A DNA stretch of 64,000 nt from 73-13 sp035556075 (GCA_035556075.1 DATMFQ010000006.1:1-64000), one strand, 5' to 3'; positions 1 to 8,508 are shown, counted from the stretch's first letter. Numbers and translations are program-made. The notes: generated by a model not told the origin, from the letters alone.

Positions 1-963
1 ATCATGTACCCGACGATGCTTATCGGCTACGGGCCGGGGGAGGCACTCGTGCGCATCGGGGTTGGCGCGGTGTGGGCGGTCCTCGGGTGCTGGCTGCTCG
101 GGCGCGTCCGGGCGCGCTCGCGACGGCGGCAGATCGTCGCGCTGCTTCTGGGGTACCTCGCGGTCGGGTTCGGGCTCACCGCGGTCTACCTCGACGCCGC
201 CGTGCTGCCGCTACCGTCGCCGGGAGCCCCGGTGAGCGACTTCGCGATGCTGACCTATTGGTGCTATCTTCCGCTCGCATTCGCCCTCGTCGCGATGCTC
301 CTCGTCATCGTGCGCAGCGAGCTCACCGAGGCCCGCGCGCTCGAGACGGAGCTCGCCGGACTGCTGCTGGCCAGTCAGCGGCGCGCTGCTGCGGCCCGGC
401 TCGAGCATGCGGGGATGCGGGCGCGGCTCGCCAGGGTGCTCCACAACCAGGTGCAGGGCGAGGTGATCGCGCTCGCGCTGCGACTCAAGCTCGGCTCAGC
501 GGGCGAGGAGGAGGTGCGGCGCCTCCCGGAGACGATCGATGCGATGCTCGCCGACGCCGTCCTGCCGGGCTCGGACGCGGACGGGTCCGTGAGTCCCGCG
601 ACGATGGCGAGGAATGCGCAGCTCGCGATCTCCTCCTGGGCGCACGCGATCGAGGTGCGCAGCACCGCGACGCCCGAGGTGTGGGACTGGCTCGCGCCGC
701 GGCCGGCTGCGGCGGGGGTGCTCCTCGACGCCGCGTTCGAGGGGCTGACGAACGCGGTCCGCCACGAGGAGGCCGTCTCGGCCAGCCTCGACTTCGCCCG
801 GACCGCGGACGGTGTCCGTCTCACCCTGCGGACGCCTGGCCGGTTGCCGAGCGGGGTGACAGACGGCTTCGGACTTGGCGACCTCCGGCGACGTGGCGCG
901 CTCGTCGGACTCGAGCACGACGGTCGGGACGTCGTCCTCCGCGTCGAGGTCGGCGGGGAGTGA
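1..963 (+). CDS. Sensor-histidine-kinase-like membrane protein, 5' end outside the window
   Basis: The frame is open from the first base; the first ATG is at 4, but the gene probably begins upstream. About three hydrophobic segments (near residues 10-33, 45-65 and 83-103, counting from that ATG) are followed by a helical stretch and an H-box-like segment, LHNQVQGEV, with His near 147. The C-terminal part resembles the ATP-binding domain of NarL/DesK-type kinases: an N-box-like LTNAVRHEEA near 250 and a glycine-rich GFGLGDLRRR near the end. The usual Asp/Glu after the phospho-acceptor His is Asn here, and the ATP lid is short, so activity is uncertain. No response regulator is visible inside the window. 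It runs convergently into fumC, with 3 bases between the two stop codons. Confidence 0.55.
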   Translation: MMYPTMLIGYGPGEALVRIGVGAVWAVLGCWLLGRVRARSRRRQIVALLLGYLAVGFGLTAVYLDAAVLPLPSPGAPVSDFAMLTYWCYLPLAFALVAMLLVIVRSELTEARALETELAGLLLASQRRAAAARLEHAGMRARLARVLHNQVQGEVIALALRLKLGSAGEEEVRRLPETIDAMLADAVLPGSDADGSVSPATMARNAQLAISSWAHAIEVRSTATPEVWDWLAPRPAAAGVLLDAAFEGLTNAVRHEEAVSASLDFARTADGVRLTLRTPGRLPSGVTDGFGLGDLRRRGALVGLEHDGRDVVLRVEVGGE

Positions 964-966
964 GGC

Positions 967-2376
967 TCAGCTCGGGTGCGTCATCGAGAGCACGTCGAGG
1001 TGCTCGTCGAGCTGCTCGAGGGTGAGCTCGCCGCGCTCGACAAAGCCGAGGTCGATGACGGCCTCGCGGATCGTGAGGCCGTTCGCGACCGAGTGCTTCG
1101 CGATTTTCGCCGCCGCCTCGTAACCGATGAGCTTGTTGAGCGGCGTGACGATCGACGGTGAGGCCTCGGCGAGGAAGCGCGCCCGTTCGACGTTCGCGGT
1201 GAGGCCCGCGATCGTCTTGTCGGCGAGGACGCGGGATGAATTGGCCAGCAGCCGGATCGATTCGAGGAGCGCGTTGCCCATGACCGGGATCGCGACGTTG
1301 AGTTCGAAGCTGCCGCTCGCACCGGCCCACGCGATCGTCGCGTCGTTGCCGATGACGCGGGCGGCCGCCATGAGGACGGCCTCCGGAACGACGGGGTTCA
1401 CCTTGCCAGGCATGATCGAGGAGCCGGGCTGCAGGTCGGGGATGTGGAGCTCGCCGAGGCCGGTGTTCGGTCCGGAGCCCATCCAGCGCAGGTCGTTGTT
1501 GATCTTCGTGAGGCTCACCGCGATGACCCGGAGCGCACCGGAGGCGTCGACGAGTCCGTCGCGCGCGCCCTGCGCCTCGAAGTGGTCGAGCGCTTCCGTG
1601 ATCGGCAGCCCGCTGTCGGCGGCGAGCTCGGTGATGACCTCTTGCGGGAAGCCGAGGGGCGTGTTGATGCCGGTGCCGGTGGCCGTGCCGCCGAGGGGGA
1701 CCTCCGCGACGCGGGGCAGTGCCGACTCGACCCGCTGAATGCCGAGCTCGATCTGCCGGGCGTAGCCCGCGAATTCCTGCCCGAGTGTGACGGGGGTCGC
1801 ATCCATGAGGTGGGTGCGGCCGGATTTGACGACGTCGCGCCAGAGCTCGGCCTTCTCCCGGAGGGCGGCGGCGAGGTGTTGCAGTGCTGGGATGAGCTCA
1901 TGGAGGAGCGCACCGGTCGCCGCGACGTGGACAGAGGTCGGGAAGACGTCGTTCGACGACTGGGAGGCGTTGACGTGGTCGTTCGGATGCACGGCGCTGC
2001 CGAGGGAAGTGCTGGCGAGGGAGGCGAGGACCTCGTTCATGTTCATGTTCGACGAGGTGCCGGACCCGGTCTGGTACACGTCGACCGGGAATTGGTCAAG
2101 ATGCTGGCCGTCGATGATCAGCTGCGCGGCCTGGACGATCGCGTCGGCGATGTCGGCGGGGATGATGCCGCGGCGGCCGTTGACGATCGCGGCGGCGCGC
2201 TTGATCCGGGCGAGCGCGATGAGCTGCGCCGGCTCGAGCCCGGTGCCGGAGATCGGGAAGTTCTCGACCGCGCGCTGCGTCTGTGCCGAGTAGAGGGCGT
2301 CCGCCGGGACGAGGACCTCGCCCATCGTGTCGTGCTCGATGCGGTATTCGACGCCGTCGATGATCTGCTTGCTCAC
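967..2376 (-). CDS. fumC: Class II fumarate hydratase (fumarase C)
   Basis: Interconverts fumarate and L-malate in the TCA cycle; cytoplasmic homotetramer, iron-independent class. The 469-residue product has the normal family length and carries the signature GSSIMPGKVNP in its middle third, plus TGSGTSSNMNMNEV and the SGRTHLMDATP substrate-binding segment. I chose the GTG at 2374-2376 because the alignable N-terminus starts at SKQIIDGVEYRIEHDTMGEV; the longer open frame upstream reads through the carbonic anhydrase gene and is not coding. It lies 62 bases behind the carbonic anhydrase gene on the same strand, so it is probably the last gene of an xseB-can-fumC transcript. An AAGGA about 14 bases before the start is a possible ribosome-binding site. 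Confidence 0.95.
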   Translation of the reverse strand: MSKQIIDGVEYRIEHDTMGEVLVPADALYSAQTQRAVENFPISGTGLEPAQLIALARIKRAAAIVNGRRGIIPADIADAIVQAAQLIIDGQHLDQFPVDVYQTGSGTSSNMNMNEVLASLASTSLGSAVHPNDHVNASQSSNDVFPTSVHVAATGALLHELIPALQHLAAALREKAELWRDVVKSGRTHLMDATPVTLGQEFAGYARQIELGIQRVESALPRVAEVPLGGTATGTGINTPLGFPQEVITELAADSGLPITEALDHFEAQGARDGLVDASGALRVIAVSLTKINNDLRWMGSGPNTGLGELHIPDLQPGSSIMPGKVNPVVPEAVLMAAARVIGNDATIAWAGASGSFELNVAIPVMGNALLESIRLLANSSRVLADKTIAGLTANVERARFLAEASPSIVTPLNKLIGYEAAAKIAKHSVANGLTIREAVIDLGFVERGELTLEQLDEHLDVLSMTHPS

Positions 2377-2438
2377 GCTGTCTGGTCCTTCCGTGGCTGA
2401 GGAATGTGGTGGTCGCCCGCGGCACGCCTCGCTGCGGA

Positions 2439-3068
2439 TCACACCCGTCCCACGACGGCGTCGGGCTCGACGCGGCCTGCTGCCAGGCGGTAGTTCGCCC
2501 CGACGATAGCCAGCGTACCGGCCTCGACGGCCTCGCTGATGACGCGGGACTCGCGCACGAGGTCGGCGATGGTGTCGCGCAGATGTTCGCGGCCGACCGC
2601 CGCGGGGTCCGCCTCGTGCAGCGGCAGCTCCGGGTGCTCGAGGTGCACGCGGTGCACGGCGGGCCACACCCGGCGGACGATGCCGCCGATGTGGGAGGGC
2701 AGCGGCTCGGCGTCGGGCTTCGTCGCGGCGAGGGACGCGGCGACGGCACCGCAGGCGTCGTGACCGAGGACGACGATGAGCGGAATGTTGAGGATGGCGA
2801 CGGCGTATTCGAGGGTGCCGAGCACGGAGTCGGAGACGACCTGGCCCGCGTTTCGGATGACGAAGAGGTCGCCGAGCCCCCGGTCGAAGATGATCTCGGC
2901 GGCGAGGCGCGAGTCGCTGCAGCCGAACAGCGCCGCGATCGGGGTCTGTCCGTTGGCAAGGGTCTCGCGGTACGCCGCATCCTGGTGCGGGTGCTGTGGG
3001 GTACCAGCGATGAAGCGCTCGTTGCCCGCGAGCATCTCCGCCCAGGCCTCGGCGGGGCGGTTCGTCAT
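2439..3068 (-). CDS. Beta-class carbonic anhydrase
   Basis: Hydrates CO2 to bicarbonate; cytoplasmic zinc enzyme. The 209-residue product shows the beta-class zinc ligands in order: Cys50 and Asp52-Arg54 in CSDSRL, then His103 and Cys106 in GHDACGA. FVIRNAG follows the first motif, as expected. The ATG overlaps the stop codon of xseB by 4 bases (ATGA), so translation is probably coupled to xseB; fumC follows. Bicarbonate supply next to a TCA enzyme would suit anaplerosis, but that link is inference. Confidence 0.92.
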   Translation of the reverse strand: MTNRPAEAWAEMLAGNERFIAGTPQHPHQDAAYRETLANGQTPIAALFGCSDSRLAAEIIFDRGLGDLFVIRNAGQVVSDSVLGTLEYAVAILNIPLIVVLGHDACGAVAASLAATKPDAEPLPSHIGGIVRRVWPAVHRVHLEHPELPLHEADPAAVGREHLRDTIADLVRESRVISEAVEAGTLAIVGANYRLAAGRVEPDAVVGRV

Positions 3069-3307
3069 GAGGCGCTCTCGGCCGTGGCGCCCGCGCCGAC
3101 CGCCGTGCGTGCCGCGTCGAGCCGGGTCTTCGCGCCCTGCAGCCACTCTTCGCAGCGGGCCGCCAGTGCTTCGCCTCGCTCCCACAGGGCGATCGACTCC
3201 TCGAGCGTGACGGCGCCCTGCTCGAGGCGGGTCACCACCTCGACGAGGGCGTCGCGAGCCTGTTCATAGCTGAGTTCGGCGATGTCGGTCTGCGGGGTGT
3301 CGGCCAC
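3065..3307 (-). CDS. xseB: Exodeoxyribonuclease VII small subunit
   Basis: Small helical subunit of exonuclease VII, which degrades single-stranded DNA together with XseA. The 80-residue product has the family pattern: LSYEQARDALVEVVTRLEQG, then LEESIALWERGEALAARCEEWL. The start is GTG (3305-3307). A -10-like TACGAT (complement of 3314-3319) ends six bases before it, so the message is predicted to be leaderless. xseB normally sits directly behind xseA; here the two are separated by nearly 2.7 kb of metal-transporter genes on the other strand, and each has its own promoter-like element. Confidence 0.92.
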   Translation of the reverse strand: MADTPQTDIAELSYEQARDALVEVVTRLEQGAVTLEESIALWERGEALAARCEEWLQGAKTRLDAARTAVGAGATAESAS

Positions 3308-3400
3308 GTCACCATCGTACGCTCCCGCGCCGACACGGGGCTCGCGCGCGGCGGGGCCTTACGGCCGTTGGGCGCCGACCATGCGCGATGCGGCGCGGAC

Positions 3401-3430
3401 TTGCTGTTTTCGGTGCACCGAAAATATCAT
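3401..3430 (+). promoter_or_regulatory. Promoter with an 18-bp palindromic operator in the spacer, before the metal ABC operon
   Basis: A -35-like TTGCTG (3401-3406) and a -10-like TATCAT (3425-3430) are separated by exactly 18 bases, and those 18 bases are a perfect palindrome, TTTTCGGTGCACCGAAAA (3407-3424). The -10 ends six bases before the ATG at 3437, so the transcript should be leaderless. A dimer bound here would block RNA polymerase directly. Given the genes behind it, a metal-dependent repressor of the DtxR/MntR or Fur/Zur type is the likely binder; no such regulator is encoded in the window, so the protein is unknown. Confidence 0.8.
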
Positions 3431-3436
3431 CGGACG

Positions 3437-4429
3437 ATGACGCGCGAGCAGGGCACGGTGCTGCGGAGGGGCATGCTCGGCGCCGCCGCGATCGCCACGG
3501 TGGCGCTCCTGCTCCTCGGCTGCGGCGCCTCGTCCGGCGCGCCCGCATCGTCACCGCCCGCGGATGACCGCCCGGTCGTCCTCACGACCTTCACCGTCCT
3601 CGCCGACATCGCGCAGCAGGTCGCCGGCGAGCACCTGCGGGTCGAGTCCCTCACCAAGGTCGGCGCGGAGATCCACGGCTACGAGCCGACCCCGGGCGAC
3701 CTCGCGCGCGCCGCCGACGCCGACCTCATTCTCGACAACGGACTGCACCTCGAGGCATGGTTCGAACAGTTCGTCGCCGGCCTCGACGTGCCGCACGTCG
3801 TCGTCTCGACCGGCGTCGAGCCGATCGGCATCGCCGGCGCCGACGGCATCCCCAACCCCCACGCCTGGATGAGCCCGCGCAACGTCCAGACCTACGTCGA
3901 CAACATGCGCACCGCATTCATCGCGCTCGCGCCCGAGCATGCCGACGACTTCGCGAGGAATGCGGCGGCCTACCAGCGCGAGTTGCAAACGGTCGAGGAC
4001 GACCTCCTCGCCTCGCTCGCCGTGCTGCCGACCACCGCGCGCGCGCTCGTGACGTGCGAGGGCGCATTCTCCTATCTCGCTCGCGATGCAGGGCTCACCG
4101 AGCGCTACATCTGGGCGGTCAACGCCGAGCAGCAGGCGACGCCGCGGCAGATCGCGGCCGTCATCGACTTCGTGCGCGAGCGGGAGGTGCCAGCGGTGTT
4201 CTGCGAATCGACCGTGTCGGACCGGCCCATGCGGCAGGTCGTCGACTCAAGCGACGCCGACTATGGCGGGGTGCTCTACGTCGACTCGCTCTCCGAGCCG
4301 GACGGTCCGGTGCCGACCTACCTCGACCTCATCCGGCACGACACGGCGACGATCATCGCCGGGCTGAGCGGGCAGAGCGGGTCGAGTGGGCCGCCCGGGC
4401 GGCCAGGTCCGACGGGGGCGGCGTCATGA
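3437..4429 (+). CDS. Metal ABC transporter substrate-binding lipoprotein (Mn/Zn type)
   Basis: Cluster A-I metal-binding protein that delivers Mn(II) or Zn(II) to the membrane permease. It has an N-terminal signal with lipobox LLLLGC (lipidated Cys near residue 29). Likely metal ligands appear in the family order: His in GAEIHGYEPTPGD, His in NPHAWMSPRN, Glu in CEGAFSYLARDAGL and Asp in YVDSLSEPDGPV. Glu rather than His at the third position favours manganese. I chose the ATG at 3437, since the longer frame would run through the promoter. It is the first of three genes that overlap by 4 bases each (SBP, ATPase, permease). Confidence 0.9.
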   Translation: MTREQGTVLRRGMLGAAAIATVALLLLGCGASSGAPASSPPADDRPVVLTTFTVLADIAQQVAGEHLRVESLTKVGAEIHGYEPTPGDLARAADADLILDNGLHLEAWFEQFVAGLDVPHVVVSTGVEPIGIAGADGIPNPHAWMSPRNVQTYVDNMRTAFIALAPEHADDFARNAAAYQRELQTVEDDLLASLAVLPTTARALVTCEGAFSYLARDAGLTERYIWAVNAEQQATPRQIAAVIDFVREREVPAVFCESTVSDRPMRQVVDSSDADYGGVLYVDSLSEPDGPVPTYLDLIRHDTATIIAGLSGQSGSSGPPGRPGPTGAAS

Positions 4430-5187
4430 CCGGCGCGCCCGGCACCGCGACCGCGCCACCGGCGATCCGGGTCCGGGACGTCGCCGTGCGCTACGGCGAG
4501 GTCACCGCGCTCGACGGGGTCGACCTCGAGATCCCGGCCGGTCGGGTCACCGCCCTCATCGGCATGAACGGATCTGGCAAGTCGACGCTCTTCGCCGCGA
4601 TGATGGGGCTGACGCGACTCGACCGCGGTGAGGTGCGCCTCGGCGGCGTCGACCCGGCGACGGCGCGCCGCCGCGGGCTCGTCGGCTGGGTGCCACAGAG
4701 CGAAACGGTCGACTGGTCCTTCCCCGTCTCGGTGCGTGACGTCGTCATGATGGGGCGCGCCGGGCTGCAGGGATTCACCCGCCGCGTGCGCCCGGTCGAC
4801 CGGGACGCCGTCGCCGCAGCGCTCGACCGGGTCGAGTTGACCGAGCTGGCTGACCGACAGATCGGGCGACTGTCCGGCGGGCAGCGCAAGCGCGCATTCG
4901 TCGCCCGCGGTATCGCTCAGGAGGCGCAGATCCTGCTCCTCGACGAGCCCTTTGCCGGTGTCGACCGGCCGTCCGAGGCGACGATCGTCCGGCTGCTGCG
5001 GGGACTGGCCGCCGATGGTCGCACCGTCCTCATCTCGACCCACGACCTGCAGGGCGTGCCGGAGCTCGCCGATGACGTCATCCTGCTGCGCGGCCGCGTG
5101 CTCCACCACGGGCCTGTCGCGGAGGCCCTCCGGCCCGAGCGACTCGGCCCGACCTTCGGGATCGACCTCGGCGGGGGTGCGCCGTGA
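4426..5187 (+). CDS. Metal ABC transporter ATP-binding protein (Mn/Zn type)
   Basis: ATPase of the importer. The 253-residue product shows Walker A GMNGSGKST, Q-loop in VPQSETVDWSF, signature LSGGQRKR, Walker B ILLLDEPFAGVD and the H-loop STHD. The stretch VDWSFPVSVRDVVMMGR is typical of the Mn/Zn/Fe subfamily (MntB/SitB/ZnuC). Its ATG overlaps the binding-protein stop (ATGA), and its own stop overlaps the permease GTG, so the three are translated from one message. Confidence 0.92.
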   Translation: MTGAPGTATAPPAIRVRDVAVRYGEVTALDGVDLEIPAGRVTALIGMNGSGKSTLFAAMMGLTRLDRGEVRLGGVDPATARRRGLVGWVPQSETVDWSFPVSVRDVVMMGRAGLQGFTRRVRPVDRDAVAAALDRVELTELADRQIGRLSGGQRKRAFVARGIAQEAQILLLDEPFAGVDRPSEATIVRLLRGLAADGRTVLISTHDLQGVPELADDVILLRGRVLHHGPVAEALRPERLGPTFGIDLGGGAP

Positions 5188-6035
5188 CCCTCCTTGACCT
5201 CCTCCTCGAGCCGCTGCAGTACGACTTCATCGTGCGAGCCCTCGTCGCGACCGTTGTCGCGGCGGTCGTGTGCGCCCTGCTGTCGTGCTGGCTCGTCCTC
5301 GTCGGCTGGTCGCTCATGGGGGACGCGGTCTCCCACGCCGTCCTCCCCGGTGTCGTCCTCGCCTACGTCGTGGGCGCCCCCTTCGCGCTCGGCGCGCTCG
5401 TCTTCGGCTTCCTCGCCGTCGGGCTCATCGGCGTCGTCCGCGGTACCGGCCGCATCAAGGAGGATGCGGCGATCGGCATCGTCTTCACGACCCTCTTCGC
5501 GCTCGGCCTCGCCCTCATCTCCGTCATCCCGAGCCAGACGGACCTCGCGCACATCGTGTTCGGCAACGTGCTCGGCGTCTCCGGCAGCGAGCTCACCCAG
5601 ATCGGCATCCTCGCCGCGGTCGCGCTCGCGCTCCTGTTGCTCAAGCGCCACGACCTCACCCTGTACGCCTTCGACGCGGGCCACGCGCACGCGATCGGGC
5701 TGAACCCGCGCCTCCTCGGCGCACTCCTCCTCGGCCTCATCGCGCTCACCGCGGTCGTCGCGCTCCAGGTCGTCGGCGTCATCCTCGTCGTCGCGATGCT
5801 CATCATCCCGGGCGCGACCGCTCGGCTGCTGACGGAGCGATTTGGACGAATGCTCGTGCTCGCGCCCGCCATCGCCGCCCTGTGTGCTGTGCTCGGCATC
5901 TATCTGAGCTACTGGCTCGACGCGGCGCCCGGCGCGCTCGTCGTGCTCGTGCAGGGGCTCGTCTTCGCCGTCGTGCTCGTGGCCCAGCTCAGTCGACGGT
6001 CGCGGCAAGCCCGCCGTCGGCCAGCCGCAGCGTGA
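5184..6035 (+). CDS. Metal ABC transporter permease (Mn/Zn type)
   Basis: Integral membrane subunit of the ABC-3 family, 283 residues with about eight hydrophobic segments. Family landmarks are WSLMGDAVSHAVLPGVV, GIVFTTLFALGLALIS and VGVILVVAMLIIPGATA. It starts at GTG 5184, overlapping the ATPase stop (GTGA). The C-terminus is basic (RRSRQARRRPAAA). The last 47 bases overlap the 3' end of xseA on the opposite strand, so the two transcripts are complementary at their ends. That tail-to-tail overlap gives no room for a conventional terminator outside coding sequence. Confidence 0.92.
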   Translation: MTLLDLLLEPLQYDFIVRALVATVVAAVVCALLSCWLVLVGWSLMGDAVSHAVLPGVVLAYVVGAPFALGALVFGFLAVGLIGVVRGTGRIKEDAAIGIVFTTLFALGLALISVIPSQTDLAHIVFGNVLGVSGSELTQIGILAAVALALLLLKRHDLTLYAFDAGHAHAIGLNPRLLGALLLGLIALTAVVALQVVGVILVVAMLIIPGATARLLTERFGRMLVLAPAIAALCAVLGIYLSYWLDAAPGALVVLVQGLVFAVVLVAQLSRRSRQARRRPAAA

Positions 6036-7215
6036 GTTTCGTGCCGGAGGGCGCCTCGGTCGCCGTGCGGACCGCGTGACCGTCCGGGAGCACCGCGATC
6101 GCGTAGCCGCGCTGCAGGGTCGCCAGTGGCGACAGCGCGCGGAGCCTGCCAGCCAGCCCCTCGAGCGCCGACTCCGCTTGCTCGATCCGGCGGTCGAGGA
6201 GCTCCGCACCGCGGGTGACCCAGCGGAAGACCTCCTCAATCCGGGTGTCGACGATCCAGCGACCGTCGGCGAGCACCGGGCGCGACCGCAGCTGCGCCAC
6301 CCGGTCGACCTCGGTCGCGATGAGGGTCGTGACCCGCTGGCGTATCCGAGCCCGAGCATCGACGACGCGGCTCAGTTCCTCCGCGATATCCGGCACGACC
6401 CGCTTCGCGGCATCCGTCGGCGTGCTCGCGCGGAGGTCCGCGACGTCATCGAGGATCGGGTGGTCGTTCTCATGGCCGATCGCTGAGACGATCGGGGTGG
6501 TGGCGGCCGCGACCGTGCGGATGAGCGTCTCATCGCTGAAGGGCAACAGGTGGAGGAAGTCGCCGCCGCCGCGCGCGACGATGATGACATCGACCTCCGG
6601 GTCCGCATCGAGGGCGAGGATCGCCGCGGTCACCTCGGCGGCCGCCCGCTCACCCTGCACGAGCGCGTGGCGGATCTCGAAACGGACGCCGGGCCACCGC
6701 AGCTGCGCATTCCTGACGACGTCCTTCTCGGCGTCCGAGTCGCGGCCCGTCACGAGCCCGATGCGATTCGGCAGGAAGGGGAGGGGGCGCTTCCGCGCGG
6801 GGTCGAAGAGGCCCTCGGCGGCGAGCTGTTTGCGCAGGCGCTCGAGCCGCTCAAAGAGGTCGCCGAGGCCGACGTGGCGGATCTCGCGGACGTTGAGGCT
6901 GAGGTCGCCGCGATTGACCCAGAAGTCGACCTTCGCGCGCAGCAGCACCCGGTCGCCCTGCTTGAACTCGCTCGCGGCGTCCGGCTGCGTGCGAGACCAG
7001 ACCGTGAACGACAGCGCCGCCTCCGCCTCGAGGTCCTTCACCTTCGCGAAGACGCCGGAGGCGCGCACCGACCACTGCGTGATCTCGCCCTCGACCCAGA
7101 CCTCGCCGAGGCGGTCGATCTGCTGCTTGATGCCGCCCGAGACCTTCGCGACGGAGAACGGCGTCTCCGGGGACGAGCCGTTCGGCAGGGCGCCCGGCGG
7201 CGGCGTCGCGGTCAT
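5989..7215 (-). CDS. xseA: Exodeoxyribonuclease VII large subunit
   Basis: Catalytic subunit of exonuclease VII. The N-terminal OB-fold (VSGGIKQQIDRLGEVWVEGE) is followed by the nuclease core with GLVTGRDSDAEKDVV, DVIIVARGGGD and SAIGHENDHPILDDVADLRA. The ATG at 7213-7215 is preferred to the GTG two codons upstream: a TAGGGT -10 (complement of 7222-7227) ends six bases before the ATG, giving a leaderless start, and the GTG itself lies inside that spacer. The product has 408 residues, normal for actinobacteria. It is divergent from ispH; only 83 bases separate the two starts. Its partner xseB is about 2.7 kb away, beyond the metal transporter. Confidence 0.93.
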   Translation of the reverse strand: MTATPPPGALPNGSSPETPFSVAKVSGGIKQQIDRLGEVWVEGEITQWSVRASGVFAKVKDLEAEAALSFTVWSRTQPDAASEFKQGDRVLLRAKVDFWVNRGDLSLNVREIRHVGLGDLFERLERLRKQLAAEGLFDPARKRPLPFLPNRIGLVTGRDSDAEKDVVRNAQLRWPGVRFEIRHALVQGERAAAEVTAAILALDADPEVDVIIVARGGGDFLHLLPFSDETLIRTVAAATTPIVSAIGHENDHPILDDVADLRASTPTDAAKRVVPDIAEELSRVVDARARIRQRVTTLIATEVDRVAQLRSRPVLADGRWIVDTRIEEVFRWVTRGAELLDRRIEQAESALEGLAGRLRALSPLATLQRGYAIAVLPDGHAVRTATEAPSGTKLTLRLADGGLAATVD

Positions 7216-7298
7216 GCGCACACCCTACCCGCGCCCCTCGACACTCGCTCATGGCGCGGGCCGGGGGCGCTCAGGTGGGCCGACGTAGACTGCCAGCT

Positions 7299-8393
7299 GT
7301 GATCACGAATGGGCGGGTCGCCTCTCTTGCTGCACCCGCGGTCCCCCCGGTGCGCGCCGTGCTCGAGGATCGTCCGGTCATCGTCGACGGCGCCTCCGTG
7401 CCGAAGCGGGTGCTCCTCGCGGCACCGCGCGGCTACTGCGCCGGTGTCGACCGAGCGGTCATCGCCGTCGAGAAGGCGCTCGATCGCTATGGCGCCCCCG
7501 TGTACGTCCGCAAGCAGATCGTCCACAACATCCACGTCGTGCGCACGCTCGAGCGCGCCGGCGCGATCTTCGTCGACGAGGTCGAGGAGGTGCCGGAGGG
7601 CGCCCGTGTCGTGTTCTCCGCACACGGGGTGAGCCCGGCGGTCCACGCCGCCGCCGCGGATCGTGAGCTCGACACGATCGACGCGACCTGCCCGCTCGTC
7701 ACGAAGGTGCACCGCGAGGCCGTGCGCTTCGCGAAGCAGGACTACCGCATTCTCCTCATCGGTCACGCTGGCCATGAAGAGGTCGAGGGCACGATGGGCC
7801 ACGCGCCCGAGCGGACCATCCTCGTCAACAACCCGGACGAGGCTGACACCGTCGAGGTCCCGGACCCCGAGAAACTCATCTGGCTCTCCCAGACGACCCT
7901 CTCGGTCGACGAGACGATGGAGACGGTGCGTCGACTCCGCGCCCGGTTCCCGCACCTTGAGGACCCCCCGAGTGACGACATCTGCTACGCGACGCAGAAC
8001 CGTCAGGTCGCGATCAAGAAGGTCGCGAAGGAGGCGGAGCTCGTCATCGTCGTCGGCAGCCGCAACTCGTCGAACACGATGCGGCTCGTCGACGTCTCGC
8101 TCGAGCACGGCGCGAAGGCGGCCTACCGCGTCGACTACGCGCACGAGATTCAGCAGGCCTGGCTCGACGGCGTCAGCGCAGTCGGCGTGACCTCCGGCGC
8201 GAGCGTCCCCGAGGTCCTCGTGCGCGACGTGCTCGAGGCGCTCGCCGAGGCGGGCTACCGCGACGTCGAGGAGGTCGTCACGGCCGAGGAGGACCTCGTC
8301 TTCTCGCTGCCGAAGGAGCTGCGGGTCGATGGCGCGGGCAACCGCGACGCCCGCGCCATCGGCGGCCACAACCGGTCCGTCGCGAAGATCTGA
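7299..8393 (+). CDS. ispH: 4-hydroxy-3-methylbut-2-enyl diphosphate reductase
   Basis: Last enzyme of the MEP isoprenoid pathway, making IPP and DMAPP; binds a 4Fe-4S cluster. The three cluster cysteines are in GYCAGVDRA, IDATCPLVTKVH and DDICYATQNRQ; the catalytic-loop sequences VFSAHGVSP and GSRNSSNTMRL are present. The start is GTG 7299, with TAGACT (7286-7291) ending seven bases before it, so a leaderless message is predicted. The 364-residue product has about 40 N-terminal residues before the first cysteine, a common extension in actinobacteria. ispH and xseA are divergent neighbours in many actinobacteria. Confidence 0.95.
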   Translation: MITNGRVASLAAPAVPPVRAVLEDRPVIVDGASVPKRVLLAAPRGYCAGVDRAVIAVEKALDRYGAPVYVRKQIVHNIHVVRTLERAGAIFVDEVEEVPEGARVVFSAHGVSPAVHAAAADRELDTIDATCPLVTKVHREAVRFAKQDYRILLIGHAGHEEVEGTMGHAPERTILVNNPDEADTVEVPDPEKLIWLSQTTLSVDETMETVRRLRARFPHLEDPPSDDICYATQNRQVAIKKVAKEAELVIVVGSRNSSNTMRLVDVSLEHGAKAAYRVDYAHEIQQAWLDGVSAVGVTSGASVPEVLVRDVLEALAEAGYRDVEEVVTAEEDLVFSLPKELRVDGAGNRDARAIGGHNRSVAKI

Positions 8394-8416
8394 CGGCCTG
8401 CCCCGTGCTGCCGTTC

Positions 8417-8480
8417 CCGGTGGTTGCCCAAATCTGCGGGTGAAGCGGCCCGATCACCGGCAGATTTGGGCAATCACCGG
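8417..8480. terminator. Long hairpin between convergent ispH and fbaA
   Basis: Two 27-base arms (8417-8443 and 8454-8480) pair with only two mismatches around a 10-base loop. The core is GCCCAAATCTGC opposite GCAGATTTGGGC. There is no U-run on either side. Its position between two stop codons suggests a two-way terminator. Confidence 0.7.
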
Positions 8481-8508
8481 AGCGGGCGAACGTCCTGACA
8501 ACGGGGCG

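Noticed and set aside
1444..2400. Long forward reading frame opposite fumC (318 codons), and similar long frames opposite nearly every gene.
   Set aside because: In high-GC DNA antisense frames stay open by codon bias. The fumC product has complete family motifs, while the antisense product is low complexity.
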